Source: Bacteroidota bacterium (GTDB taxonomy: Bacteria; Bacteroidota; Bacteroidia; Bacteroidales; Lentimicrobiaceae). Taken from it: a stretch of DNA of 64,000 nucleotides. The position numbers were made by a program, and so were the translations under genes. The notes beneath the pieces were generated by a model. The model had not been told where the DNA came from. It made no database searches and worked only from the letters and a program-made list of their open reading frames with translations. Shown here piece by piece: positions 1 to 9,446 of the stretch; within the stretch, counting starts at the first letter, position 1; the number at the start of each line of letters is the position of its first letter. Where the stretch lies: NCBI GenBank assembly GCA_009773515.1, contig WSXX01000010.1, forward strand, positions 62,001-126,000. Reading direction: 5' to 3'.

Positions 1-1
1 T

Positions 2-1609
2 CTGCAAAGCGAGATTAACAAACGAAGAACATTTGCCATCATCAGCCACCCTGATGCCGGAAAAACCACACTTACAGAGAAGCTTCTGCTTATGGGCGGA
101 GCTATTCAAACTGCCGGTGCGGTAAAAAGCAACAAAATCCGCAAAACTACAACCTCCGATTTTATGGAGATTGAGCGGCAAAGGGGAATTTCTGTTTCTA
201 CTTCAGTGATGGCTTTTGAATACAAAGATATTCGCGTGAATATCCTTGATACTCCCGGCCACAAGGATTTTGCAGAGGATACTTACCGCACACTCACAGC
301 CGTTGACAGCGTAATTCTGGTTGTGGATTCAGTAAAAGGGGTTGAAGAGCAAACCCGCAAGCTCATGGAAGTTTGCCGTATGCGACATACACCGGTAATG
401 ATTTTCCTTAATAAAATGGATCGCGAAGGCCGTGATGCTTTCGATCTGATTGATGAGCTGGAGAAAGAACTGAATATTGCCGTAAGTCCTTATACCTGGC
501 CTATCGGTTCCGGAAGCAAGTTTAAAGGAGTTTACAATATTTACAACAAGAGTGTCAGCCTTTTTCTTCCTGATAAGACCAATATTCCTGAGGATATTAT
601 TGAAACTGATAATCTTGATTCGCAGTCAATTATCGATTTTGCGGGCGCTGATCTGATTGCCAAAACCAAAGAAGAGGTTGGTTTTGTGGGTGATTTTTTC
701 GAGAATTTCAATCTTAACCTTTACCGTGAAGGTTATATGGCGCCATTGTTTTTTGGCAGTGCACTGAATAATTTCGGGGTAAAAGAGTTGCTCGACACCT
801 TTGTTGAAATAGCTCCTCCTCCCGGAAAAGTGGAAGCTTCGGGCAGGGTGGTAGAGCCCAATGAAGAGCAGCTTACCGGATTTATTTTTAAAATACATGC
901 CAATCTCGATCCCAACCACCGCGATCGTATTGCATTTATGCGGATTTGCTCAGGCAAATTTGAGCGCAATAAATTTTACCACCACAGCCGTTTGGCTAAG
1001 AAAGTGCGTTTTTCATCACCCACCAGCTTTATGGCCAATGCCAAAAGTGTAATTGATGAAGCCTGGCCCGGCGATGTGGTTGGACTTTATGACAACGGAG
1101 ATTTTACCATCGGCGATACCCTTACCGAAGGCGAAAGCCTGATGTTTAAAGGAATTCCGAGTTTTTCTCCTGAAATTCTCCGCGAAGTGATTAACATGGA
1201 CCCTTTTCGCTCCAAACAACTCGATAAAGGAGTTCGTCAGCTTGCCGGGGAAGGTTTGGCACAGCTGTTTATTGTACCGGCAGGCAACAAAAAAATCATC
1301 GGCACTGTGGGTGAACTGCAATATGATGTTATAAAATTCAGGCTGGAACATGAGTATGGCGCCAAATGCAACTTTGCCAGCCTTTCATACACCAAAGCCT
1401 GCTGGGTAACCACAACCGACAAAAAAGAGATGGAGAAATTTATGCTTCGCAAATCGGGCTCTGTGGCATTCGATAAGGATGACAACCCGGTCTTTCTGGC
1501 CGAAGGGGATTGGATCATTAAGGTAATGAAAGACACTTATCCTTCACTCACATTTCACAATACCTCTGATTTTAAGCTGCATCTGAATTCAGGTGTTGAG
1601 AAAAATTAA
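2..1609 (+). CDS. prfC: Peptide chain release factor 3 (5' truncated by window edge)
   Basis: Reading frame is open from base 2: [30 protein letters not shown] (P-loop), [17 protein letters not shown]; typical RF3 translational GTPase. Confidence 0.95.
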   Translation: MQSEINKRRTFAIISHPDAGKTTLTEKLLLMGGAIQTAGAVKSNKIRKTTTSDFMEIERQRGISVSTSVMAFEYKDIRVNILDTPGHKDFAEDTYRTLTAVDSVILVVDSVKGVEEQTRKLMEVCRMRHTPVMIFLNKMDREGRDAFDLIDELEKELNIAVSPYTWPIGSGSKFKGVYNIYNKSVSLFLPDKTNIPEDIIETDNLDSQSIIDFAGADLIAKTKEEVGFVGDFFENFNLNLYREGYMAPLFFGSALNNFGVKELLDTFVEIAPPPGKVEASGRVVEPNEEQLTGFIFKIHANLDPNHRDRIAFMRICSGKFERNKFYHHSRLAKKVRFSSPTSFMANAKSVIDEAWPGDVVGLYDNGDFTIGDTLTEGESLMFKGIPSFSPEILREVINMDPFRSKQLDKGVRQLAGEGLAQLFIVPAGNKKIIGTVGELQYDVIKFRLEHEYGAKCNFASLSYTKACWVTTTDKKEMEKFMLRKSGSVAFDKDDNPVFLAEGDWIIKVMKDTYPSLTFHNTSDFKLHLNSGVEKN

Positions 1610-1634
1610 TTGATTCTAACCAGAATCTTATTCA

Positions 1635-2273
1635 ATGGAATACGAATGTCCGTTGTGTCACAATTCAAAAGCTTTGCAGATTTTGGCCGGGCCAGACAGA
1701 CGTGCATATCATCATTGCGGAAACTGTAGTCTGATATTTGCAAATCCTGAACACAGGTTTCCTCCCGAAAAGGAGAAACTCCGATACGAACAGCACGACA
1801 ATGGCATTCATAATCCAGGGTATGTCGATTACCTGAACCAAATCATTGTGCCCGCGCTGGAGTACATTAATTCTGAAATGACAGGACTTGATTTTGGTTG
1901 CGGACCCGCTCCAACTCTACATCTGTTGCTGGCTCAGCAGAGCATTCACTGCGATGTGTATGATCCATATTTCTTTCCTGATCTTCAAATAAAAACATAC
2001 GATTTTATATTTGCCACGGAAAGTTTCGAACATTTTAACACGCCGTCAAACGATATTGCCAGAATTTCGGGTTTGCTTAAAAAGGATGCTTTCCTTTTTG
2101 TGATGACCCAAAAATGGACTTCGCATGAAGCGTTTAAAGACTGGAGTTATGCAAGAGATGTAACTCATGTTTCATTCTATCACAACTATACATTTGATTT
2201 TATTGCTAAAAAATTCGGATTTGAATTGATTGAAAATGCTCATCCGAGAATTGTGGTTTTAAAGAAGAAGTGA
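1635..2273 (+). CDS. Class I SAM-dependent methyltransferase with N-terminal zinc-ribbon-like CPLC/CGNC motif
   Basis: CPLCHNS...HHCGNCSLIF and LDFGCGPAP methyltransferase motif I. Confidence 0.75.
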   Translation: MEYECPLCHNSKALQILAGPDRRAYHHCGNCSLIFANPEHRFPPEKEKLRYEQHDNGIHNPGYVDYLNQIIVPALEYINSEMTGLDFGCGPAPTLHLLLAQQSIHCDVYDPYFFPDLQIKTYDFIFATESFEHFNTPSNDIARISGLLKKDAFLFVMTQKWTSHEAFKDWSYARDVTHVSFYHNYTFDFIAKKFGFELIENAHPRIVVLKKK

Positions 2274-2412
2274 CCTTTCCTTTATAAAACCCGCAGTGAA
2301 TAGTTACAGGATGCCTGGTTGAGAATGCAGATTATACTTTAACTTTGTTTTACAAATGCCGGAATAATCAGCTTTGCAGTTAATCCGATCATAAATAAGA
2401 AAGAAAATAATT

Positions 2413-3084
2413 ATGAAACTGCCCGCACGCAAAAGGAAACTGGTTTTTACACGCGATCAGAAAAAAAAGGAAGAAGTGGCCAACACCATTTCGCATGCGG
2501 TTGGTATTCCGGTTGCAATTGCGGTTATTGCCCTTTTGGTGGTTTTTAGCGCCATTTACGGGAATGTCTGGCACATTGTGAGTTTCAGCATTTTCGGAAC
2601 TTCTATGCTGCTCTTGTATATCGCTTCCACGGTTTTTCATGGCACTTCAAATCCCCGGCTGAAATATCTGCTGAATAAGTTTGACCATATGGCCATTTAT
2701 GTGCTCATTGCAGGATCGTACACGCCGCTGGCTCTTACTGTTTTGCGCGGTCCGCTGGGCTGGACATTGTTTGGACTGATCTGGGCACTGGCAATAGGAG
2801 GGATCGTTTACAAACTCTGGTTTTATAAAACAAAATTCAGGAAATTATCGGCCTGGCTTTACGTTGCTATGGGATGGCTTGTAATTATTGTCATTAGTCC
2901 GGTTATTGAGAATATGCCAACTGTTTCTCTCTGGCTTTTAGCCTCAGGAGGTTTTACTTATACTATAGGAGCATTGTTTTATATCCGTAAAGACAAACGC
3001 TTATTTCACCTGATATTTCACCTTTTTGTGCTGGCAGGAAGTATCCTCCACTTTCTGGCTTTTTTGTTTATGCTGCCGTTTTAG
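2413..3084 (+). CDS. Hemolysin III family (PAQR/TrhA-like) membrane protein
   Basis: SHAVGIP, YIASTVFHGTSNPRLKYLLNKFDHMAIYVLIAGSYTP, HLFVLAGSILHF. Confidence 0.9.
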   Translation: MKLPARKRKLVFTRDQKKKEEVANTISHAVGIPVAIAVIALLVVFSAIYGNVWHIVSFSIFGTSMLLLYIASTVFHGTSNPRLKYLLNKFDHMAIYVLIAGSYTPLALTVLRGPLGWTLFGLIWALAIGGIVYKLWFYKTKFRKLSAWLYVAMGWLVIIVISPVIENMPTVSLWLLASGGFTYTIGALFYIRKDKRLFHLIFHLFVLAGSILHFLAFLFMLPF

Positions 3085-3131
3085 TGCATTTTTAGCACCT
3101 CCCTGATTTTTTTGGATAAAAAAATAGATAT

Positions 3132-3160
3132 GTAATGTCCTGATTTTGTCATGACATTAC
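3132..3160. repeat. Inverted repeat GTAATGTC-N13-GACATTAC downstream of hemolysin III gene
   Basis: Perfect 8 bp arms read in sequence; possible terminator hairpin. Confidence 0.5.
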
Positions 3161-3284
3161 CCGTGGTTTGTCGTTTGTGACTCCCCAGGTGTGAATCATG
3201 CAATTTATTCTCATAAATGTATAACTTATATTTTGACTCAGGTTCAGACCTTTGTAGAGTTATTCACAACAACAATAAACTAAA

Positions 3285-4811
3285 TTGAACAAAATGAAAA
3301 AGTTATTACTTGTAATGCTTGGCCTTGCATTTGCACTCAGTTTAAATGCACAAACAGCCGATAAAAAATGGAATATAGGTTTACATGGAGGTGCCATTCA
3401 ATATAATGGTGATCTTGGAAATGATTTCTTTAAAACCGACCAGGCTTTTTATGGCTTTGGAGGACTTTCCTTAACCCGCTTTCTGGGCAACCGCCTGGAT
3501 GTTTCTCTTTTTCTGACAAAAGGTGAAACAGGATACATGGCCGATGCTGGTCGTTTTCGCCATCAGCTTACAACCGGTACCATTAATTTCAGGTTAAACC
3601 TTATAGGTGCTGATTACTTTGTAAGACCTTACATATTTGCAGGAGGCGGAGTAATGATGTTTGCCAACACACTTGAGGATACAAAAAACAACGAGAAATT
3701 CGATTTTGCTGCACCTTCCTTTGGTGCAGGTTTAAATCTGCGCATGGGCAAAGCAGTAACGCTTAATTTGCAGGAAACTTTTATGTATTCTTCAAGTGAT
3801 GAACGGGATGGAATCGTAAAAAATTCAAATGATTTCTTTTTGCTTCACTCCGTTGGATTAACTTTTAATTTCGGTCAAAAGAGTGATGCTGACGGCGATG
3901 GTATTGCCGATCGTCTTGATAAATGCCCCGACACTCCAGCCGGAGTAGTAGTTGATGAAAATGGTTGCCCGCTTGATGGTGACGGTGATGGTGTTGCGGA
4001 TTATCTGGATAAATGTGACAACACACCTGCTAATATAGCGGTTGATCAATTTGGATGTCCGCTTGATGAGGATAAAGACGGTGTGCCGGATTATCTTGAC
4101 AAATGCTCAAAAACTCAGATTGGTGTTAAAGTAGATGCAAACGGTTGCCCTCTTGATGCTGACAACGACGGCGTAGCCGATCATCTGGATAAATGCCCTA
4201 ACACACCAGCCGGAATTCAGGTTGATGCATCAGGCTGTCCTCTTGATGAAGATAATGATGGTGTACCTGATTATATGGATAAATGTCCTCAGACACCTGC
4301 AAAAGCAACCGTTGATGAATTTGGTTGTACCCTGGATACTGATGGTGACGGAGTTCCTGATTACCTGGATAAATGTCCTACAGTTGCTGGTATAGCTGAA
4401 AATCAGGGTTGTCCTGAACTGACAAAGGAGGTGAAAACCTTATTCCAGAAAGCATTGCAGGGAATCAAATTTGATACTGGTAAATCTACAATCAAACCTG
4501 TATCATTCGCGATACTTGATGCAGTTGTAAAAGTAATGAATGAGAATCCTACCTATAAACTCATTATTGGTGGCCATACCGACAATGTTGGAGCCGAGGC
4601 TATGAATATGACACTTTCAAAAGACCGTGCTGAATCAGTTTCAGTTTACCTGATTGGTAAAGGCGTAAGCCCTGAACGGATTTCGGCATCAGGCTACGGA
4701 CTAACAAGACCCGTTGACGACAACAGCACAGTTGCAGGCCGTACCCGCAACAGAAGGGTTGAGCTGAGCGTTGAGTTTATCGAAAAGGTTACTGTACCTG
4801 TAGAAAAATAA
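3285..4811 (+). CDS. OmpA family outer-membrane protein with thrombospondin type 3 repeats
   Basis: Signal peptide, beta-barrel N-terminus, six ~30 aa D-x-D-x-DGVxDYLDKCPxTP repeats, C-terminal OmpA domain (IGGHTDNVGAEAMNMTLSKDRAESV). Confidence 0.92.
   Translation: MNKMKKLLLVMLGLAFALSLNAQTADKKWNIGLHGGAIQYNGDLGNDFFKTDQAFYGFGGLSLTRFLGNRLDVSLFLTKGETGYMADAGRFRHQLTTGTINFRLNLIGADYFVRPYIFAGGGVMMFANTLEDTKNNEKFDFAAPSFGAGLNLRMGKAVTLNLQETFMYSSSDERDGIVKNSNDFFLLHSVGLTFNFGQKSDADGDGIADRLDKCPDTPAGVVVDENGCPLDGDGDGVADYLDKCDNTPANIAVDQFGCPLDEDKDGVPDYLDKCSKTQIGVKVDANGCPLDADNDGVADHLDKCPNTPAGIQVDASGCPLDEDNDGVPDYMDKCPQTPAKATVDEFGCTLDTDGDGVPDYLDKCPTVAGIAENQGCPELTKEVKTLFQKALQGIKFDTGKSTIKPVSFAILDAVVKVMNENPTYKLIIGGHTDNVGAEAMNMTLSKDRAESVSVYLIGKGVSPERISASGYGLTRPVDDNSTVAGRTRNRRVELSVEFIEKVTVPVEK
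3886..4410 (+). repeat. In-gene ~90 bp TSP3-type coding repeats
   Basis: Six consecutive DGDGVADYLDKC...VDxxGCPLD units. Confidence 0.85.
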
Positions 4812-4828
4812 TAAATCTGGTGTGTTTG

Positions 4829-4863
4829 AAAAGAGGTTGTTCTATAATGGGACAGCCTCTTTT
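4829..4863 (+). terminator. Rho-independent-like terminator of ompA-like gene
   Basis: AAAAGAGGTTGTTC-TATAAT-GGGACAGCCTCTTTT hairpin ending in a T run. Confidence 0.75.
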
Positions 4864-4996
4864 GCTTTACAGCTTTTTTTTCAGTGGTTTGGAAAATCAA
4901 TGAAATGTGTAACAATCAATCATAATTGTGTAATAATAAAAAGAGCGAAATTGATCAAATTTGCAGTATTAATTCATTTACAGTCAAAAACAAATA

Positions 4997-5197
4997 ATGA
5001 TGGATACCTCAAACATAAAGCAGAAAATGATTTCAAAATTTCAGAAATTAAGGACTCAGCCCGAACCATTTCCTGATAATGAACGGTTATATGCCGAAGG
5101 GAAAAATAAAGCCGGATTTGAAAAATTACAACTCAGAATGGGAAAGAGCCAGGAAGAAATGCACCGGATTATTGCTGCACTTAATACTTCGCTGTAG
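4997..5197 (+). CDS. Small hypothetical protein (66 aa)
   Basis: ORF with ATGATG start; no recognised family. Confidence 0.4.
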   Translation: MMDTSNIKQKMISKFQKLRTQPEPFPDNERLYAEGKNKAGFEKLQLRMGKSQEEMHRIIAALNTSL

Positions 5198-5228
5198 TCA
5201 AAATATATTTAACCCTTAAAATAAGCTT

Positions 5229-5345
5229 ATGATGGATGGTTCAGGAATGCATGGCTGGGGAATAGGAATGGGTTGGGGCGTTGCGCTTATACTTGCCGTT
5301 CTGGTAATTATTGTCGGGATATATTATTATGTCAGAAAAAAATAA
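5229..5345 (+). CDS. Small single-TM protein MMDGSGMHGWGIGMGWGVALILAVLVIIVGIYYYVRKK (38 aa)
   Basis: Short ORF below track cut-off; Gly/His/Met-rich N-terminus, one TM helix, basic tail. Confidence 0.45.
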   Translation: MMDGSGMHGWGIGMGWGVALILAVLVIIVGIYYYVRKK

Positions 5346-5358
5346 TTCAGGAAATAGT

Positions 5359-5757
5359 TCATTTGTTTTTCACCCGTTTCTTCAACTGGCACATACATGA
5401 ACCGGTCATCCGTTCTCTGATGTCGGTACACACAGGCAAGCCAAGCCTTTCCCAGTCGATTAGCCCGCCTGCAAGATTCCCTGCGTTAGAAAATCCTGCA
5501 TCAATAAGTATCTGTGCCGCTTTCTTGCTGTTAATGCCAGCAGAATCTGCGCAAATATAAAAAACTTCGTGTGGTAAACCGGAAGCTTTCTCTGCCAGAT
5601 CACTATAAGGAATCTGAAGCACACGGGGAACATCAATACATTTGAAACCCTGCAGGTATTCATCCCTGATATCCAATAGCACAGCATCACCGGATTGAAG
5701 CAGTTCAAATGCTTCATGCGAACTAAAGTGTCTGATTTGGTTTTCCATAAATTCCAA
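5359..5757 (-). CDS. Rhodanese-like domain protein
   Basis: DAVLLDIRDEYLQGFKCIDVPRVLQIPYSDL...VFYICADSAGINSKKAAQILIDAGFSNAGNLAGGLIDWERLGLPV. Confidence 0.85.
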   Translation of the reverse strand: MEFMENQIRHFSSHEAFELLQSGDAVLLDIRDEYLQGFKCIDVPRVLQIPYSDLAEKASGLPHEVFYICADSAGINSKKAAQILIDAGFSNAGNLAGGLIDWERLGLPVCTDIRERMTGSCMCQLKKRVKNK

Positions 5758-5766
5758 CTTTCAATC

Positions 5767-6810
5767 TTAATTTCCTTCAAATTTATAGCTTGTTTTGTTG
5801 GCTATTTTAACAAGCGTAAGCATTACAGGGACTTCCACCAACACGCCAACCACAGTTACCAGGGTTGCGCCTGAATTCAATCCGAAAAGAACAATGGCAA
5901 CTGCAACTGAAAGTTCGAAAAAGTTACTTGCGCCAATCAAAGCCGCAGGTGCAGCAATGCAATGCGGAAGTTTCCATTTTTCTGCCCAGAAATATGCTAT
6001 GTAGAAGATCAGAAAAGTCTGTAAGATCAGCGGGACAGCGATGAGTGCAATGTTGAGCGGACTCTGAAGTATTTTATCTCCCTGAAATGAGAATATGATG
6101 ATCAGCGTCAGTAACAAGCCGATAATGGTGGTACTGGTAAATTTTTTGATAAATATCTTGTCGAAATATTCCTGGCCTTTGTGCCTGATAATACTGCGCC
6201 GGGTTATCATGGCAAGAACTAAGGGTATAACGACAAAAAGGACGACAGAAAGTATCAGCGTGTTCCAGGGGATGGCAATGCCGCTTATTCCCAACAGGAG
6301 AGTAACAATGGGAATAAATGCAATCAGTATAATAAGGTCATTTACAGCTACCTGAACCAATGTATATGCCGGATCGCCTTTGGTTAGATGGCTCCAGACA
6401 AACACCATAGCAGTGCAGGGCGCAGCGCCCAGGAGAACAGCTCCGGCAAGATATTCCTTCGCTAAATCGGGCGGAATGATTGCCTTGAAAATCACATAAA
6501 AAAACAGCCAGGCAATGCCAAACATGGTAAATGGTTTGATCAGCCAGTTTACCGTAAGCGTGACAGTCAGGCCTTTGGGCATTTTTACCGCATTGGCAAC
6601 GCTTGCAAAGTCAATTTTCAGCATCATGGGAAAAATCATGATCCAGATAAGAATTGCAATTGGAATTGAAACATTGGCGTATTCAAACTTTCCAAGAGTT
6701 TCTGGAATTACCGGCAATAATTTGCCCAGTGCAATGCCTGCAATGATGCATGCTGCGACCCAAATACTCAGGTAGCGATCAAAAAACGACATTCCTTGAA
6801 TTTTGCTCAT
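5767..6810 (-). CDS. acr3: ACR3-type arsenite efflux transporter
   Basis: Multi-TM; LLGAAPCTAMVFVWSHLTKGDPAYTLVQVAVNDLIIL and ASNFFELSVAVAIVLFGL are ACR3 signatures; neighbours arsM/arsC/arsR. Confidence 0.92.
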   Translation of the reverse strand: MSKIQGMSFFDRYLSIWVAACIIAGIALGKLLPVIPETLGKFEYANVSIPIAILIWIMIFPMMLKIDFASVANAVKMPKGLTVTLTVNWLIKPFTMFGIAWLFFYVIFKAIIPPDLAKEYLAGAVLLGAAPCTAMVFVWSHLTKGDPAYTLVQVAVNDLIILIAFIPIVTLLLGISGIAIPWNTLILSVVLFVVIPLVLAMITRRSIIRHKGQEYFDKIFIKKFTSTTIIGLLLTLIIIFSFQGDKILQSPLNIALIAVPLILQTFLIFYIAYFWAEKWKLPHCIAAPAALIGASNFFELSVAVAIVLFGLNSGATLVTVVGVLVEVPVMLTLVKIANKTSYKFEGN

Positions 6811-6846
6811 ATTTTTTTACTTTAAATGTCTTTCACAAAATCTATT

Positions 6847-6930
6847 GATCAGAGGTCAGAGGTCAGAGGTCAGAAGTCAGAGATCAGAGGTCAGAGGTCA
6901 GAAGTCAGAGGTCAGAAGTCAGAGGTCAGT
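6847..6930. repeat. Heptanucleotide tandem repeat (RRTCAGA, about 12 units)
   Basis: GATCAGA GGTCAGA GGTCAGA GGTCAGA AGTCAGA ... GGTCAGT read directly. Confidence 0.95.
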
Positions 6931-6971
6931 CCGAAATTCGCAGCTTATCTTATAATCATCCTATTAACCAA

Positions 6972-7814
6972 TCAGCAATTGCAGTTGCAACCACAGCCTT
7001 GAAATTTGTCAGGTTTTTCAGCGTAAACAGTAATGCTGTATATGCCTGTTCCAGAAGTTTTGAAACTGTCAAGTTCTTCCTGATTAAGGTAGTTGAGCAG
7101 AATTTCATCGGGAATTGAGATAATTTTCTCTTTTTGTACTTTTATATTTTCCAGTCCGCAGTTTTCAATGATTTGAAGGTAGTCGTTTATCTGAATTGCT
7201 CCAGAAACACAACCGGCATACATTTCAGCTGCCTGTTTCAGGTTCAATGGCAAATCACCTCTGAGCACTACATCTGACACTGATATATGTCCGCCGGGTT
7301 TCAGCACCCTGAAAATTTCACTGAAAGCCTTCACCTTATCCGGAACAAGGTTAAGCACACAGTTGCTGACAATGACATCGGCTTTGTTGGCCGTTACCGG
7401 CATTTTTTCGATATCGCCATAGCGGAACTCCACATTGTTGAAACCGAGTTTTTCGGCGTTGTTCCTTGCTTTATCAATCATGGCTTCGGTGAAGTCAATC
7501 CCGATAACCTTTCCCGTTTCACCAACCAGTGAGCGGGCCACAAAGCAATCGTTACCCGCACCGGAGCCAAGATCAATTACTGTGTCACCGGGTTTTATCT
7601 GCGCAAACTCAGTCGGTATTCCGCATCCCAGGCCCAGATCGGCCTCGGGATTATAGCCTTCAAGTTTTTCGTAGTTCTCGCTGAAGATGGTATAATCCAC
7701 ATCTCCACAGCATCCGGTAGCCCCACAGCAGGAAGTTTCATTTTCCTGTCTGGATTGAAGGGCGATTTCAGCGTATTTTTCTTTAACGATGCTCTTCAAT
7801 TCTTCGTTTTTCAT
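6972..7814 (-). CDS. arsM: Arsenite methyltransferase ArsM
   Basis: VIDLGSGAGNDCFVA, NCVLNLVPDKVKAFSEIFRVLKPGGHISVSDVV, CysCys-rich N-terminus, C-terminal CGCNCNC. Confidence 0.9.
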   Translation of the reverse strand: MKNEELKSIVKEKYAEIALQSRQENETSCCGATGCCGDVDYTIFSENYEKLEGYNPEADLGLGCGIPTEFAQIKPGDTVIDLGSGAGNDCFVARSLVGETGKVIGIDFTEAMIDKARNNAEKLGFNNVEFRYGDIEKMPVTANKADVIVSNCVLNLVPDKVKAFSEIFRVLKPGGHISVSDVVLRGDLPLNLKQAAEMYAGCVSGAIQINDYLQIIENCGLENIKVQKEKIISIPDEILLNYLNQEELDSFKTSGTGIYSITVYAEKPDKFQGCGCNCNC

Positions 7815-8236
7815 ATTCCCTGTTTTATTTGTTCTTTGTAAAACTTCCAGAATCCTTCTTTAATCTCATCACGCACCCTGATATATTCGCTTTGAATAAA
7901 TTCATCAGTTCCAATGGCAAACGTAGGATCATCAAACCCAATATGTAAACGGTGTTTTACATTGCCAAAGAATGCCGGACAGGTTTCATTGGCTCCACCG
8001 CAAACAGTAATTACATAATCCCATTCTTCGCCCAGATAGATATCTACTGAGTCGGAGGTGTGATGACTGATGTCGATGCCAATTTCACTCATAACTTCAA
8101 CAGCCTGTGGGTTGAGTCTGCCAGATGCTTCGGTTCCGGCTGAGTGCACAGCAAGGCTTGAGTCAAAAGATTGCAGAAAGCCGTGGGCCATTTGCGAGCG
8201 GCATGAATTGCCGGTACAAAGGATTAGAATTTTCAT
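7811..8236 (-). CDS. arsC: Arsenate reductase ArsC (LMW-PTP/thioredoxin-coupled type)
   Basis: MKILILCTGNSCRSQMAHGFL P-loop, VITVCGGANETCPAF; overlaps arsM start by 4 nt. Confidence 0.9.
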   Translation of the reverse strand: MKILILCTGNSCRSQMAHGFLQSFDSSLAVHSAGTEASGRLNPQAVEVMSEIGIDISHHTSDSVDIYLGEEWDYVITVCGGANETCPAFFGNVKHRLHIGFDDPTFAIGTDEFIQSEYIRVRDEIKEGFWKFYKEQIKQGI

Positions 8237-8253
8237 TGTAAGGTTTTTTGATT

Positions 8254-8589
8254 TTAGACTTTTGTTTCGCAGGTTATTTCAGCATTCCTGATCGGTTCAA
8301 AAAAGTTGCCGAACATTTCCATAAAGCGATTGATCTCAGTTCCGCAAAGGCAGTAATTGATTTTCAATCCATCAATTTCGCCGTGGATTAGTCCGATATT
8401 TCGCAGTTCTTTAAGGTGTTGCGAAACTGTAGAGCGGCTCAGTGGCAAGTGATCGGAGATGTCGCCTGAAATACTTGTTTTGGTGCTGGCCAGATACTGA
8501 AGTATTGCCAGCCGGGCCGGATGAGAAATTACACGTGCAAAACGTGCAAGTTCCTTTTGGGTTTCGTTGATTTCTTCTGATTTATTTAT
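8254..8589 (-). CDS. arsR: ArsR-family repressor, apparently with a non-canonical ATA start (ORF track gives only the 64 aa TTG fragment)
   Basis: Frame continues upstream of 8448: (I)NKSEEINETQKELARFARVISHPARLAILQYLASTKTSISGDISDHLPLSRSTVSQHLKELRNIGLIHGE; in-frame TAA at 8593-8595; no ATG/GTG/TTG before the HTH. Confidence 0.75.
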   Translation of the reverse strand: MNKSEEINETQKELARFARVISHPARLAILQYLASTKTSISGDISDHLPLSRSTVSQHLKELRNIGLIHGEIDGLKINYCLCGTEINRFMEMFGNFFEPIRNAEITCETKV

Positions 8590-8601
8590 TGCTTATTTTA
8601 A

Positions 8602-8621
8602 ATGTCGCAAAAGTACGACAT
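8602..8621. promoter_or_regulatory. Putative ArsR operator overlapping the -7 promoter box
   Basis: ATGTCG-CAAAAGTA-CGACAT; the 8 nt spacer is exactly TACTTTTG (TAnnTTTG) on the minus strand. Confidence 0.65.
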
Positions 8622-8706
8622 AGATAATTGCAAAATACGAAACAGAAAAAATTTATCAATAATTTTTTGGATTATTAACTGCCGGAATCAGATACAGAAA
8701 TCACAA

Positions 8707-8726
8707 TCCTGAGGAACAGCTCAGGA
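8707..8726 (-). terminator. Hairpin downstream of lipoprotein gene
   Basis: TCCTGAG-GAACAG-CTCAGGA, 7 bp perfect arms just after the stop codon. Confidence 0.5.
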
Positions 8727-8730
8727 ATGT

Positions 8731-9240
8731 TTATCTCTGACCGGTTTTCAGGCGTGCGGCATTTTCAACACTGGGTGTAAATGAACCGCTGCTTGCTGCA
8801 GGAGTTGCTGAGGGTTTAGCAGAAGCAGGCGCCGGTGTATCGAGGGGAGCTCCAACGGGGATTTCACAGCGGTGCCCCGGTTGTCCGTGAGCAGGATTTA
8901 AACGCTGAGCAGTTTCCACTTTAGGAGTCGTTTCTATTTTCTTTACTTCGGGCTTTGTTTTGGCAGGAGAGGAGGGGAGTGGACTTCCAACCGGAATTTC
9001 GCAGATATGCCCCGGCTGGCCATGAGGTGGGTTCAGCACCACAGCTGTAGTGGTTTGTTCCTGAATTAATTCACCTGAGGTAACAGGAGCAATTAATGAT
9101 GTATCCTCAACCAACTTATTTAGCTGAGGCTCCTCATTTTGCAGTTGGGTTTGAGTTTGATTGGTTTCATTTTGCTTTGGAGTGCAGGCCACCATGGCAA
9201 ACATTAAGAGCGTGGAAAGGAAAAGTAGTTTTTTATTCAT
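8731..9240 (-). CDS. Lipoprotein with two LNPxHGQPGHxCEIPVGxPL repeats
   Basis: Lipobox AMVAC; VVLNPPHGQPGHICEIPVGSPL and QRLNPAHGQPGHRCEIPVGAPL. Confidence 0.7.
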   Translation of the reverse strand: MNKKLLFLSTLLMFAMVACTPKQNETNQTQTQLQNEEPQLNKLVEDTSLIAPVTSGELIQEQTTTAVVLNPPHGQPGHICEIPVGSPLPSSPAKTKPEVKKIETTPKVETAQRLNPAHGQPGHRCEIPVGAPLDTPAPASAKPSATPAASSGSFTPSVENAARLKTGQR

Positions 9241-9446
9241 TTTCAGGTTGTTTGGAAAAGTGGTTAATGATTTTTAGCGCTTTGGAAATGCCTGGATTTA
9301 AAGATGAACAACAGTATGTTTAAGATGTTCATAATTATTATTCAATTGACCAGATACTTCGGGAACTGCTTGAATTTTTAATATCGTAAAAGTACAACAA
9401 AGACTTTAATTAAATAAACTTTAGTGTGATCTGTTTTTCGGAAATT

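Noticed and set aside
4822-5076. 84 aa ORF downstream of the ompA-like gene
   Set aside because: Begins on the ompA terminator hairpin and overlaps the 66 aa ORF at 4997 in another frame.
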